Below the pieces are notes generated by a model. It saw only the letters and a program-made list of their open reading frames with translations, did not search any database and was not told the origin of the DNA. The position numbers and the translations under genes were made by a program. A stretch of DNA of 64,000 nt. Source: Pelethousia sp034933245. Its GTDB lineage: Bacteria > Bacillota > Clostridia > Christensenellales > CAG-138. The number at the start of each line of letters is the position of its first letter. The first letter of the stretch is position 1. Below, one piece after another: positions 25,886 to 33,820 of this stretch. The DNA is taken from positions 39,432 to 103,431 of the forward strand of contig JAYFNX010000018.1 of NCBI GenBank assembly GCA_034933245.1, given 5' to 3'.

Positions 25886-26732
25886 TACCGTACTGCGTGT
25901 AGAAAATGTAACCATGCAATTCGGCGGCGTGGTAGCCGTAAACAACCTCACCATGGATGTCAATAAAGGAGAGATTGTAGCCTTAATCGGCCCCAACGGC
26001 GCGGGAAAAACCACCGCCTTTAACGTCATCACCGGTGTTTACGCCCCCTCCAACGGCCGCGTAACACTCAAGGGCACGATTATTGCCGAGGATTTTCCGC
26101 ATGGCAAAATGAAAAAGCTTTATGCCGGGGAAAACAGGGGCAAATACACCACGACCATTAAAAACACGCCGGATAAGATCACCAAGATGGGCGTGGCCCG
26201 TACCTTCCAAAACATTCGCCTTTTCAAAAACCTTACGGTTTTTGAAAACGTGCTGATCGCAAAGCACATGAACCTCAAGGCCGGCCTTTTCTCCGCGGTG
26301 TTCGGCCTGAACCGCAAGGAGGAAGAAGCCATGCGGGAGGACTGCATGCGCCTGCTGACCATCCTTGATCTTGCGGATGTAAAGGACGAAGTGGCCAACA
26401 ACCTGCCTTACGGCAAGCAGCGCCACCTGGAAATTGCCCGGGCCCTGGCCACGAAACCGGAGCTTCTGCTGCTGGATGAGCCCGCCGCGGGCATGAATCC
26501 CCAGGAGACCGATGAGCTCACCGCCTTCATTCGCCGTATACGGGACGATTTCCATCTCACGGTGTTTATGATTGAGCATCATATGAATCTGGTGATGGAG
26601 ATTTCGGACAGGATTTACGTGATCGACTTTGGCAAGCAGATTGCTGAGGGCACGCCTGCCCAGGTGCAGGACGATCCCGCCGTCATTACCGCAGATTTGG
26701 GGGTGGAAGAGGAATCAGCATGCTGGAAGTAA
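25878..26732 (+). CDS. livG: branched-chain amino-acid ABC ATPase LivG
   Basis: 284-residue cytosolic ATPase. Walker A GPNGAGKTT (about 38-46), Q-loop region with ARTFQNIRLF, signature LPYGKQRHLEIARAL, Walker B LLLLDEPAAGMNP and H-loop. GGGAGGTGG lies 5 bases before ATG 25878, inside the end of livM. Confidence 0.94.
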   Translation: MPDTVLRVENVTMQFGGVVAVNNLTMDVNKGEIVALIGPNGAGKTTAFNVITGVYAPSNGRVTLKGTIIAEDFPHGKMKKLYAGENRGKYTTTIKNTPDKITKMGVARTFQNIRLFKNLTVFENVLIAKHMNLKAGLFSAVFGLNRKEEEAMREDCMRLLTILDLADVKDEVANNLPYGKQRHLEIARALATKPELLLLDEPAAGMNPQETDELTAFIRRIRDDFHLTVFMIEHHMNLVMEISDRIYVIDFGKQIAEGTPAQVQDDPAVITADLGVEEESACWK

Positions 26733-27430
26733 AAGACCTCCGTGTGAATTACGGCGGCATCGAGGCCCTCAAGGGCATCTCCTTTGAGGTAAACGAGGGG
26801 GAAATCGTCACCCTGATCGGCGCCAACGGCGCAGGGAAATCCACCACGCTTAAGGCGATTTCCGGCTTGGTAAGCGCGGGTGCCGGCTCCATCGTATACA
26901 ATGGGGAGACTATCTCCGGCTACGATTCCCAGAAGATCGTCCAACGGGGCATCTCCCTCGTGCCGGAAGGCCGCCGCGTATTTCCCAACCTTACCGTGTT
27001 GGAAAACCTGAAGATCGGCGCCTATCTGCGGGCGGATAAAGAGGGAATTGAAGAGGATATTCAGCGCGTGTATCACCTGTTTCCCCGGCTTGAGGAACGC
27101 AATTGGCAGATGGCCGGCACCCTTTCCGGCGGCGAGCAGCAGATGCTGGCCGTAGGCCGGGGCCTAATGGCCAAACCCAAGGTGATGATGATGGACGAAC
27201 CCAGCCTGGGCCTTGCTCCCCTCATCGTGCGGGATATCTTTGATACCATCAAGCGTATCAACGCTGGAGGCATGACCGTTCTGCTCATCGAGCAGAACGC
27301 AAACGCAGCCCTTAAGATCGCCAACCGTGGCTATGTGCTCCAGACCGGCAACATCACCCTATCCGGCACAGGCCAAGAGCTTCTCAATGACGAAAGCGTG
27401 CGGGAAGCCTACCTGGGCAAATCAAAATAA
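26720..27430 (+). CDS. livF: branched-chain amino-acid ABC ATPase LivF
   Basis: 236-residue second ATPase of the system. Walker A GANGAGKST, VPEGRRVFPNLTV, signature LSGGEQQMLAVGRGLM and Walker B MMMDEPSLGLAP. It overlaps livG by 13 bp and ends the operon. Confidence 0.94.
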   Translation: MLEVKDLRVNYGGIEALKGISFEVNEGEIVTLIGANGAGKSTTLKAISGLVSAGAGSIVYNGETISGYDSQKIVQRGISLVPEGRRVFPNLTVLENLKIGAYLRADKEGIEEDIQRVYHLFPRLEERNWQMAGTLSGGEQQMLAVGRGLMAKPKVMMMDEPSLGLAPLIVRDIFDTIKRINAGGMTVLLIEQNANAALKIANRGYVLQTGNITLSGTGQELLNDESVREAYLGKSK

Positions 27431-27470
27431 GCATCCTATACGGGGCCCCTGCAAGGGCCCCCGCTTATTG

Positions 27471-27497
27471 AAAAGGCGCCGTTTGGTGCCTTTTTGC
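27471..27497 (+). terminator. terminator of the liv operon
   Basis: AAAAGGCGCC pairs with GGTGCCTTTT (one G-T pair) around GTTT, followed by T residues. Another GC-rich hairpin lies at about 27440-27464. Confidence 0.75.
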
Positions 27498-27546
27498 TTT
27501 TGTGGAAAACCTGCGCGGCCGGGCTTTTGCCAACCGGCAGCCTTGG

Positions 27547-28500
27547 TTATTCTAGAAGCAGTTGCATCTCTTCGGCCATGGCGGGGGCATAAAGGCGAAG
27601 GGCCAAGCGTATATAATTTGCAGCGGGCTTGTTGATGGCCACCTGTTCCAGCACGGCCTCCAACGCATTCGAAAGGATGGTCATACGCTCTGTTTTTTGC
27701 GCCAGCAAGCCCGCCAGCCTTTCCCGCCCCGTAAAGGAAAGCGCCAAATTCTCCACTGGGCAGTCACATAGGGCGCAGGCCAGAGCGGCCTGCAGGGCCA
27801 CGGCGCATAAATTGGCATGGAGATTCTCTACGGTGGTATCATATGCAATGGCATGGCGCGTGAAAGCGGCCTTGATAGCCCGGGCGGGGAAGGCGCGGCA
27901 AAAGCGGTTTTCGTAGTCCAAATTCTGTACATAAAGCTGGATGAATTCAATGCCCTGGTACCCTTCCGGGAAAAGCAGGAGCGGATAATCCGCGGTGATG
28001 TGAATCTTATGGGCGCCAAAGCGTGGCTCATAAAGTTTGAAAAACCCGGCGATTCCCCCCTGGGCCGTAGCGTTGTAAACATAATTGTCCGTTTCCAGCA
28101 GCCGCCCTTGGGCCAGCCTATAGAATTGCCGGGTGGCACGGGTTTTGATCTGAATTTTCTGAAAGCCCGCATTTAGGCCTTCTTGTAAAGCGGGCGTTCC
28201 ACCGCCCAATGCTGCCAGGGCCTCTTCCGGCTCCGAATAGCCTTTAAGCCAGATTCCCAAGGAGAATACGATGGCGTGGAAAATATCCTCCGCCGTTTCT
28301 CGGGGAAGGGAGGTGCTCTGCCCCCCCGTATAGCGTCTGCAATGGGCGGCCAGCAGTTCCATGCAGCCCAACTGTACTCTTTCGTAAAAAGCGTTGTCGA
28401 TCAGCCCCTTGGAAAAGGCCGTTCCCAGCAGGGATTCCAAATACGCCTGCTGGGCCAGCTCCTCCCGGCGCAATCTTCCCCGGGGCGCCAGATTATGCAT
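27547..28500 (-). CDS. DUF6179 protein
   Basis: 317-residue, mostly helical cytosolic protein with no membrane segments. Its layout fits DUF6179: Tyr-x-Glu-Ser-Leu-Leu near the start, the YTGGQSTSLPRETAEDI segment, a TDNYVYNAT segment, ADYPLLLFPEGYQGIEFIQLYVQNL and DYENRFCRAF. Function unknown. Its ATG at 28500 lies inside the end of the DUF6323 gene (8-bp overlap), so the two are translationally coupled. Both families occur together in Clostridia, suggesting one machine. Confidence 0.72.
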   Translation of the reverse strand: MHNLAPRGRLRREELAQQAYLESLLGTAFSKGLIDNAFYERVQLGCMELLAAHCRRYTGGQSTSLPRETAEDIFHAIVFSLGIWLKGYSEPEEALAALGGGTPALQEGLNAGFQKIQIKTRATRQFYRLAQGRLLETDNYVYNATAQGGIAGFFKLYEPRFGAHKIHITADYPLLLFPEGYQGIEFIQLYVQNLDYENRFCRAFPARAIKAAFTRHAIAYDTTVENLHANLCAVALQAALACALCDCPVENLALSFTGRERLAGLLAQKTERMTILSNALEAVLEQVAINKPAANYIRLALRLYAPAMAEEMQLLLE

Positions 28501-28975
28501 CCTCGTTTTCCTCCACGTCCGCATTTCCGGCTTCCTCCGCCTGCGGCAGGCCGCGGAACCGTTCCCTCCGGCCCACTTCCTCCAGAACTTTACCTTCCAG
28601 CAGCGCCAGGCTACCGTAGCAGGGCGGGCCGTCAAAGGCTGTTTTCATAATCTCTATCAACTCAGCGTCCGGCAATTGATCCAATGTTTCGTTCTTAAAC
28701 GCATAGAAAAGGCGCAGCAGTCCATCCAAGGTTTCCGCATAGTGGGCCTGATCGATATAGGGTGAATCGCAAAAGGCGAAGATCAGATCCTCCAAAACCC
28801 CGTTTGCAAATTCTACCCGCCCTGTTTCTTCCAAAGCCTTCTGCCTATCTTGCGCCAGGGCAATGGCTTGCTCCCGGTTCAATGCAAGGCCGAAGCGGGC
28901 GGAAATACGGTTGCTCGACAGGATTCGTTCGGCAGTTTGCATCGTTGCAGGCATCCAAATCAGCTCCAGTTTCAT
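28493..28975 (-). CDS. DUF6323 protein
   Basis: 160 residues. ATG at 28975 is preceded by GGAAGGGGG. The pattern fits DUF6323: Ile-Leu-x-Ser-Asn-x-Ile-Ser-x-Arg-Phe-Gly-Leu-x-Leu, then GRVEFANGVLEDLIFAFCDS followed by Pro-Tyr-Ile, FYAFKNETLD and ELIEIMKTAFDG. No enzyme motif or membrane segment. First gene of a two-gene operon with DUF6179; the promoter lies inside an inverted repeat. Function unknown. Confidence 0.75.
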   Translation of the reverse strand: MKLELIWMPATMQTAERILSSNRISARFGLALNREQAIALAQDRQKALEETGRVEFANGVLEDLIFAFCDSPYIDQAHYAETLDGLLRLFYAFKNETLDQLPDAELIEIMKTAFDGPPCYGSLALLEGKVLEEVGRRERFRGLPQAEEAGNADVEENEDA

Positions 28976-28992
28976 AGGTTCGCCCCCTTCCC

Positions 28993-29022
28993 CGCGTAAA
29001 GGATAGTATATCCCTTTACGCG
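28993..29022. promoter_or_regulatory. inverted repeat spanning the DUF6323 -10
   Basis: Arms 28993-29005 and 29009-29022 (CGCGTAAAGGATA type, 13 bp with one bulged base) flank the -10 element. Because the transcript would start inside it, it is likely a DNA operator rather than an RNA hairpin. Confidence 0.6.
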
Positions 29023-29032
29023 CACGATACAA
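29005..29032 (-). promoter_or_regulatory. promoter of DUF6323-DUF6179
   Basis: On the minus strand, TTGTAT (29027-29032), 16 bp, TATACT (29005-29010). Confidence 0.6.
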
Positions 29033-29035
29033 GAA

Positions 29036-29064
29036 TTGATTTTTGCTCAATTTTGTGGTATTAT
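29036..29064 (+). promoter_or_regulatory. upstream promoter P1 before the LCP gene
   Basis: TTGATT (29036-29041), 17 bp, TATTAT (29059-29064) with extended TGG. A transcript from it meets the hairpin at 29074 at once. Confidence 0.55.
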
Positions 29065-29073
29065 ACATATACA

Positions 29074-29113
29074 AAAAAGGGCGTTCCGTGGTGAACCGTC
29101 CTTTTTAATTTTC
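29074..29113 (+). terminator. terminator-like hairpin directly behind promoter P1
   Basis: Arms 29074-29086 and 29093-29106 pair over 13 bp (one G-T pair, one bulge) with a 6-base loop; the right arm ends in TTTTT, then AATTTT. Confidence 0.6.
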
Positions 29114-29142
29114 GTATTGTTCATATTTTTCTGTGTATTTTA

Positions 29143-29151
29143 TGCTATAAT
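29143..29151 (+). promoter_or_regulatory. promoter P2 of the LCP gene
   Basis: TGCTATAAT, a consensus extended -10, about 35 bp before the ATG at 29186 and downstream of the P1 hairpin. Confidence 0.65.
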
Positions 29152-29185
29152 GAGTTCGCTAATTTTATTGTGGGAGGATACGGGC

Positions 29186-30616
29186 ATGCAGAAAGGGAAG
29201 CGGATCTTATTGATCCTGTTCGCAGGGGTTCTGGCCTTGGCTTTAGCTTTGGGGGCGGGGGTGGCGCTATACTTGCGCGCCATGAAATCCAACCCTATGC
29301 AGGCCTTCGAAACGCCGATTCCCTCTCCTTCTTCCACCATCGCCCCGGAAGCATCCTCCATGCCCATGCCATCCCCCACCCTTTCTCCCGAGGAGGAACT
29401 GGCGCAAACTGCGGATCGAGATTTTATGAAAAACCGCGTGAACATCCTTATGCTGGGCTGGGACCAAAGCCCCGAACGGGAAGACGAGGGCAGCGCGTTA
29501 TACCGGGATGAAAGCAACAACTTTCGAAGCGACGTGATCATGGTTCTTTCCGTGGATTTTGAGGCAGGGGACGTGCACCTTATCTCCATTCCCCGAGATA
29601 CCATGGCCAGCATCTATAACGTGACGGGCCGCTGGAAGATCAACGCCGCTTTTGCCAAAGGCGGCAGCGTAAACGGGGACGGCTTTCATTACGCCATCGA
29701 AACCGTGCAAAACCTTCTGGGCATCCCCATCTCCCATTACGCGGGCGTGGACATGGCGGGCCTCAAGGCCGTGGTAGACGCCATGGGCGGTGTGGATTAC
29801 GATGTGGATGTGCGGATTACCCTGAACGGCCGCGTGCTGGAAACGGGATTCCAGCATTTAGACGGCCAGCAGGTGCTGGATTACTGCCGAGCCCGCAAGG
29901 GCATCAGCACGGATGTAGGCCGGGCGGATAGGCAACAGCGCATGCTTTTCGCCATCCTTTCCCAGCTGAAAAGCCGGGATCAATTGAAGAACTTGCCTAA
30001 GGTCTACCTGTCCGTGCAAGATAAAGTTCATACGGATCTGAATCTGGAGCAGATCGCCGCCCTCACCCTTTTCGCCATGGATCTGGACCTGGAGGCGGAT
30101 TTGCACCGCTATACCCTGGAGGGCGAGTATATCAGCGACACGCCTTATAGCGGCGCTTCCTATTATGTGCTGGATACGGATAAGCTTCAGGCTTTCGTAA
30201 ACGATCTGTTCGGCATAGAGATCCAGCCCGATTACCGCTTTGATTACCGCTATGTGGAGGCCGATAAGGCGGCCGCTTCCGGCATGGCCTATGTGGGCTT
30301 TGCAGATTATCTGGCCACCCAGGTGCTCAATGACCCCTACGCTTCCCAGCAATATGGCGTAAGCGAGGCGGCGGAGGTTGTGCGGAGCCTGGCCGAACGG
30401 AATATTCCTGTGGACTGGAGCGAAGAAAAGGCCGAGAAGGCCCTTCAGCAGCCCCTGGACAAGCTGGCTATCGAGGCTGCTACCCAGGAGTTGGCCAACC
30501 GGCTTTACGCCTTTTGCGTTGCCTACAACATCACCCAGGCGCAGGTTTCCAAGCAGATGGTGCCCGCCGCCCTATATGATCTGCTCCCGCCGGGCTATGC
30601 CTACTATGGGAGCTAA
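29186..30616 (+). CDS. LytR-CpsA-Psr (LCP) family cell-wall glycopolymer ligase
   Basis: 476 residues, anchored by one N-terminal membrane helix (about 6-30) with an outside Pro/Ser-rich linker. The LCP domain (about 85-240) shows NILMLGWD, FRSDVIMVLSVD, LISIPRDTMA, the YAGVDMAGLKAVVDAMGGVD motif, LDGQQVLDYCRARK and GRADRQQRML, with the conserved Arg and Asp residues that bind lipid pyrophosphate. LCP enzymes attach teichoic acids or polysaccharides to peptidoglycan. About 230 extra C-terminal residues have no recognised domain. GGGAGG lies 8 bases before ATG 29186. Confidence 0.93.
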   Translation: MQKGKRILLILFAGVLALALALGAGVALYLRAMKSNPMQAFETPIPSPSSTIAPEASSMPMPSPTLSPEEELAQTADRDFMKNRVNILMLGWDQSPEREDEGSALYRDESNNFRSDVIMVLSVDFEAGDVHLISIPRDTMASIYNVTGRWKINAAFAKGGSVNGDGFHYAIETVQNLLGIPISHYAGVDMAGLKAVVDAMGGVDYDVDVRITLNGRVLETGFQHLDGQQVLDYCRARKGISTDVGRADRQQRMLFAILSQLKSRDQLKNLPKVYLSVQDKVHTDLNLEQIAALTLFAMDLDLEADLHRYTLEGEYISDTPYSGASYYVLDTDKLQAFVNDLFGIEIQPDYRFDYRYVEADKAAASGMAYVGFADYLATQVLNDPYASQQYGVSEAAEVVRSLAERNIPVDWSEEKAEKALQQPLDKLAIEAATQELANRLYAFCVAYNITQAQVSKQMVPAALYDLLPPGYAYYGS

Positions 30617-30652
30617 CTGCCGGGGGCTTACCTTCAGGGTTGGGACAGTTTC

Positions 30653-30681
30653 AGAAGCGGCTAAGCCGCTTCTTTATTTTT
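30653..30681 (+). terminator. terminator after the LCP gene
   Basis: Perfect AGAAGCGGC / GCCGCTTCT stem with a TAA loop, then TTATTTTT. Confidence 0.85.
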
Positions 30682-30759
30682 ATGGCATTGTTTAGGCGCT
30701 GCCGTTTGGCGTTGCGAACCATGCGCCTGCATAGAGGCATTCGCAAAAAGGAACATAAA

Positions 30760-30788
30760 TTGACAGAAGGAGGAGGGGGGAATACAAT
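30760..30788 (+). promoter_or_regulatory. promoter of the E2-like gene
   Basis: TTGACA (30760-30765), 17 bp of purine-rich spacer, TACAAT (30783-30788). Confidence 0.7.
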
Positions 30789-30836
30789 AAAAGCGTCATC
30801 TTTCTACCCAACATGGCAGATAAGGAGCGTACCCTT

Positions 30837-31709
30837 ATGGAGCAACGCAAACGTCGCTTTGGTGACCGCAGCGAGGGCCGCAGAATCCGCACATCCCACC
30901 ACATAGACCGGCTTTCTCCCTATATTATGCGGACCCGCAACGCCTCTTCCAACTTCCTGCGCGACAGCGTGGATATTGAGGCCATGGAGGCCTACATCCA
31001 TGCCAAGCGCCGGGCCGGCTTGGATGATTTTGGTATTCTTCATGTGATGCTGGCCGCTTATGTGCGCACCGTTTCCCAAAAGCCCGCCATCAACCGCTTT
31101 ATAAGCGGGCAAAAGGTATATGCCCGCAACAACATTCAGGCCATGATTACTGTGAAAAAGGAAATGCGGGCTGATGCGCCGGATACCGTTATCAAGGTGG
31201 TATTCCCGGCCATAGCCACGGCGGCGGAGGTTTACGGCATCCTGCATTCGGAAATTTTGAAAAACAAGCGGACCGATAGCGGGTTTGACGATACCGCCAA
31301 GGCACTCCATTATATACCGGGTTTGCTCTTAAAATTTGTGGTATGGCTGCTGCATCTGCTGGATTATTTTGGCCTCATTCCTAAGGGACTGTTGGCCGTA
31401 AGCCCTTTTCACGGCTCCATTTATATCACCAGCATGGGCAGCTTGGGCATTCCGCCCATTTTTCACCATCTGTATGATTTTGGCAATGTCCCCGTGTTTT
31501 GCAGCTTTGGAGCCAAGCAAAAACGCTATGAGCTGCAGGCGGACGGCTCTATTCGGGAGCGCAAATCTATCGACTATGCCTTTGTGACCGATGAGCGTAT
31601 TTGCGACGGGTTTTGCTATGCCTCCGCGCTTAAGCTCATCAAGACATTTCTCAAAGATCCCACCGTCCTGGATATTCCGCCTAAGTCCGTAGTAGAGGAT
31701 ATCGATTAG
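30837..31709 (+). CDS. 2-oxoacid dehydrogenase E2-like (CAT-fold) protein
   Basis: 290 residues resembling the acyltransferase domain of E2 and chloramphenicol acetyltransferase, without lipoyl or subunit-binding domains. The usual Asp-His-Arg-x-x-Asp-Gly active site reads Asp-Glu253-Arg-Ile-Cys-Asp257-Gly, so the catalytic His is Glu; I recall the same change in other clostridial members. A hydrophobic segment near residues 165-185 may contact the membrane. ATG 30837 has AAGGAG 9 bases upstream; the ATG 24 bases earlier lacks one. The reaction, if any, is unknown. Confidence 0.75.
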   Translation: MEQRKRRFGDRSEGRRIRTSHHIDRLSPYIMRTRNASSNFLRDSVDIEAMEAYIHAKRRAGLDDFGILHVMLAAYVRTVSQKPAINRFISGQKVYARNNIQAMITVKKEMRADAPDTVIKVVFPAIATAAEVYGILHSEILKNKRTDSGFDDTAKALHYIPGLLLKFVVWLLHLLDYFGLIPKGLLAVSPFHGSIYITSMGSLGIPPIFHHLYDFGNVPVFCSFGAKQKRYELQADGSIRERKSIDYAFVTDERICDGFCYASALKLIKTFLKDPTVLDIPPKSVVEDID

Positions 31710-31802
31710 CCCATCTTGTATTTGGCTTACGCATCCGTCCGCAGCGTTTGCAACGATAGCAAAGCAGTGCCCTTGGCGCGGGCCAGCCCGCCCTGCCGTT
31801 CT

Positions 31803-31845
31803 AAAAAGCGATCCGCCTCCGGTTATGGAGGCGAACCGCTTTTTT
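31803..31845. terminator. bidirectional terminator between E2-like and mgtE genes
   Basis: AAAAAGCGATCCGCCTCC pairs with GGAGGCGAACCGCTTTTTT around a 6-base loop; A-run and T-run at the two ends. Confidence 0.8.
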
Positions 31846-31948
31846 GGAGATTGCCAGGTTGTAAGCGCCTGCTTCAGGCGCGTCCTTAGGCATATTGGCA
31901 TGCCTGTGCAAGGTGGAAGCGAAAAGTAAATGGCATCCTCTTTTGCTC

Positions 31949-33277
31949 TTAGATGAGCAGCATGGACACATGCACATAAATGAGCAGGGAAGCGGCATCC
32001 ACAATGGTTGTAATAAAGGGGCTGGCCATCACGGCCGGATCAAAGCCCAGTTTCTTGGCCAGCATGGGCAAGGTGCAGCCCACCACCTTGGCGAAAAACA
32101 CGGTGCAAACCAATGTCAGGCACACCACCATGGCGATATGGAGGCCCACCTTATCGAAAAACATGAGCTTCAGGAAGTTGCACACGGCTAGCGTGAGGCC
32201 GCAAAGCACAGCTACCCGGACCTCCTTCCAAAGCACCCGCAACAGGTCGGGAAATTGAATATCCCCTAGGGACAAGCCGCGAATGATGGTAACGGAGCTT
32301 TGGCTGCCGGAATTGCCGCCCGTATCCATGAGCATAGGAATAAAGGCGATGAGCCCGGCGGAGAGCGCCGCTTCAAACCGCATAAGAATCATGCTGGTAA
32401 ACGTGGCGGAGACCATCAGCAGGAGGAGCCAGGGAATGCGGCTCTTCCAGATTTCCAGCGTGCTTGTGCGCAAATAAGGCTTGTCGCTGGGGGTAATAGC
32501 CGCCATCTTCTCCATATCCTCCGTGATCTCTTCCTGGAGAACATCCATCACGTCGTCGATGGTGATGATGCCCACCAGGCGCATCTCATTGTCCACCACG
32601 GGCATGGAAAGCATATCGTATTTGGAAAAGAGCTGGGCTACTTCCTCCTGGTCGTCATGGGTGTTTGCGCTGATGGCATTTGTGCGCATAATATCCCCAA
32701 CCAAGGTCTGGGGATCCGCCAGAATCAATTCACGCAGGGCTACCACGCCCTCCATATGATGCTGGTTGTCGATTACATAGCAGTTGTTGATGGTTTCTTT
32801 GTCTATCCCGGTTTTGCGAATAATATTGAGAGCCTGCTGCACGGTGACCGTCTGCTTGAAGTAGACGTACTCGTTGGTCATAATGCTGCCGGCGGACTTA
32901 TCCGGGTATTGGAGGTATTCATTGACCAGCTTGCGGTTTTCGCCGCTGGAATTGGAGAGCACCCGCTTCACCACATTGGCGGGCATTTCCTCGATGAGGT
33001 CCACATAGTCGTCCAGATAGAGTTCATCCAGAATATAACGAAGTTCGCGGTCCGTAATGGCCCCGATGATGTGCGCCTGAATATCAGGCTCCATATAAGC
33101 GAAGGTTTCCGCCGCCAGCTCTTTAGGCAGCAAACGGAAAAGAAGCAGGGCGCTTTCCCAATCGTCATCCAGCTCCCTGAAAACCTCCGCAATATCCGCG
33201 TAATGCATATTGAGCGCAGCCGCTTTCACATCGGCATACCTGCGCTCCCGAAGAAGTTGAAGAACTTGCTCGATCAT
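31949..33277 (-). CDS. mgtE: magnesium transporter MgtE
   Basis: 442-residue Mg2+ channel. It has the N-terminal superhelical Mg-sensor domain (about 1-125), two CBS domains (about 130-250, KSAGSIMTNEY start), the plug helix, and five C-terminal membrane helices with the pore motif PMLMDTGGNSGSQSS. AAAGGAG precedes the ATG at 33277. The 150-nt leader holds a candidate 23-residue leader ORF and a hairpin but no recognisable M-box. Confidence 0.95.
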   Translation of the reverse strand: MIEQVLQLLRERRYADVKAAALNMHYADIAEVFRELDDDWESALLLFRLLPKELAAETFAYMEPDIQAHIIGAITDRELRYILDELYLDDYVDLIEEMPANVVKRVLSNSSGENRKLVNEYLQYPDKSAGSIMTNEYVYFKQTVTVQQALNIIRKTGIDKETINNCYVIDNQHHMEGVVALRELILADPQTLVGDIMRTNAISANTHDDQEEVAQLFSKYDMLSMPVVDNEMRLVGIITIDDVMDVLQEEITEDMEKMAAITPSDKPYLRTSTLEIWKSRIPWLLLLMVSATFTSMILMRFEAALSAGLIAFIPMLMDTGGNSGSQSSVTIIRGLSLGDIQFPDLLRVLWKEVRVAVLCGLTLAVCNFLKLMFFDKVGLHIAMVVCLTLVCTVFFAKVVGCTLPMLAKKLGFDPAVMASPFITTIVDAASLLIYVHVSMLLI

Positions 33278-33303
33278 AAAACGTCTCCTTTAAGGGCGGC
33301 GTT

Positions 33304-33375
33304 TTACCAACCGATAAACGCCGTCCACGATATGAAATTAGTATGGCGTCTACTGCCATATGGTCCGGCGTCCAT
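33304..33375 (-). CDS. candidate mgtE leader peptide, 23 aa
   Basis: On the mgtE leader RNA, ATG at 33375 has GAGGAG 6 bases upstream, as strong as any gene here. It encodes 23 residues (MDAGPYGSRRHTN, then FISWTAFIGW). The stop lies 26 bases before the mgtE ATG, inside the loop side of a hairpin pairing GGCGTTT with AAACGCC. Ribosome position on this ORF could therefore decide whether the hairpin next to the mgtE ribosome site forms. Whether it is translated is unproven. Confidence 0.45.
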   Translation of the reverse strand: MDAGPYGSRRHTNFISWTAFIGW

Positions 33376-33430
33376 CTTGTTCTCCTCTCTTAAGATTTGC
33401 CTTTTTTATTCGCGGCATGCCGCTATTTTC

Positions 33431-33460
33431 ATTGTAACGCGCCCCACGGGTACCGTGCAA
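33431..33460 (-). promoter_or_regulatory. promoter of mgtE
   Basis: On the minus strand, TTGCAC (33455-33460), 18 bp, TACAAT (33431-33436). A 12-bp palindrome GCGGCATGCCGC (33412-33423) lies at the start of the transcript. Confidence 0.65.
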
Positions 33461-33505
33461 GTTTTTTTTGCGGCATAAAGTGCGCTTTTTCCCTCTTTTT
33501 TTACA

Positions 33506-33753
33506 AATCAAAACCACCAGTTAAACTGGTGGTTTGCACCAGCCCTAGAAGGGCTTATTACCGGCGGCGTCTCAAGACGCATGGATTATTCCATCAATCG
33601 CATCAATTGCCCCGCTACTGGCAAACCAGCCGTTTTCCCATAGTTCTAAGCTTTAACCCGGCCAATCTAATTGTCGTTCGCTTCGCTCACTGCTGTTAGC
33701 TAACGCATTTTTATTCTCACCAGCAGAGCTGGTGGTTGCTTTTAGCACAAAAC
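33506..33753 (+). mobile_element. hairpin-rich non-coding element, copy 1 (IS200/IS605-type MITE candidate)
   Basis: This 248-bp segment is about 90 percent identical (by eye) to 42593-42840, with boundaries set by where similarity stops. It has subterminal hairpins at both ends (left: AAACCACCAGTT / AACTGGTGGTTT; right: CACCAGC / GCTGGTG), plus internal hairpins AGCCCT / AGGGCT and GCGTCT / AGACGC. There is no ORF, no terminal inverted repeats and no clear target duplication. That fits palindrome-ended IS200/IS605 derivatives moved by a transposase elsewhere. Confidence 0.65.
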
Positions 33754-33820
33754 GCAAGCCGGGCATACCGCTTGGGCGCCCGGCCTGGTTTAAAACGTGA
33801 AGGTCAGATTTCATGCGCGC

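Noticed and set aside
33278..33430. M-box magnesium riboswitch before mgtE
   Set aside because: None of the conserved M-box segments could be recognised; only a small hairpin and leader ORF are visible.
32300..33478. 392-codon plus-strand ORF opposite mgtE
   Set aside because: Shadow without start signal; MgtE is complete on the minus strand.
33506..33753. CRISPR or tRNA-like cluster suggested by several hairpins
   Set aside because: Hairpins differ from each other and are not periodic; the same unit recurs as a whole at 42593.
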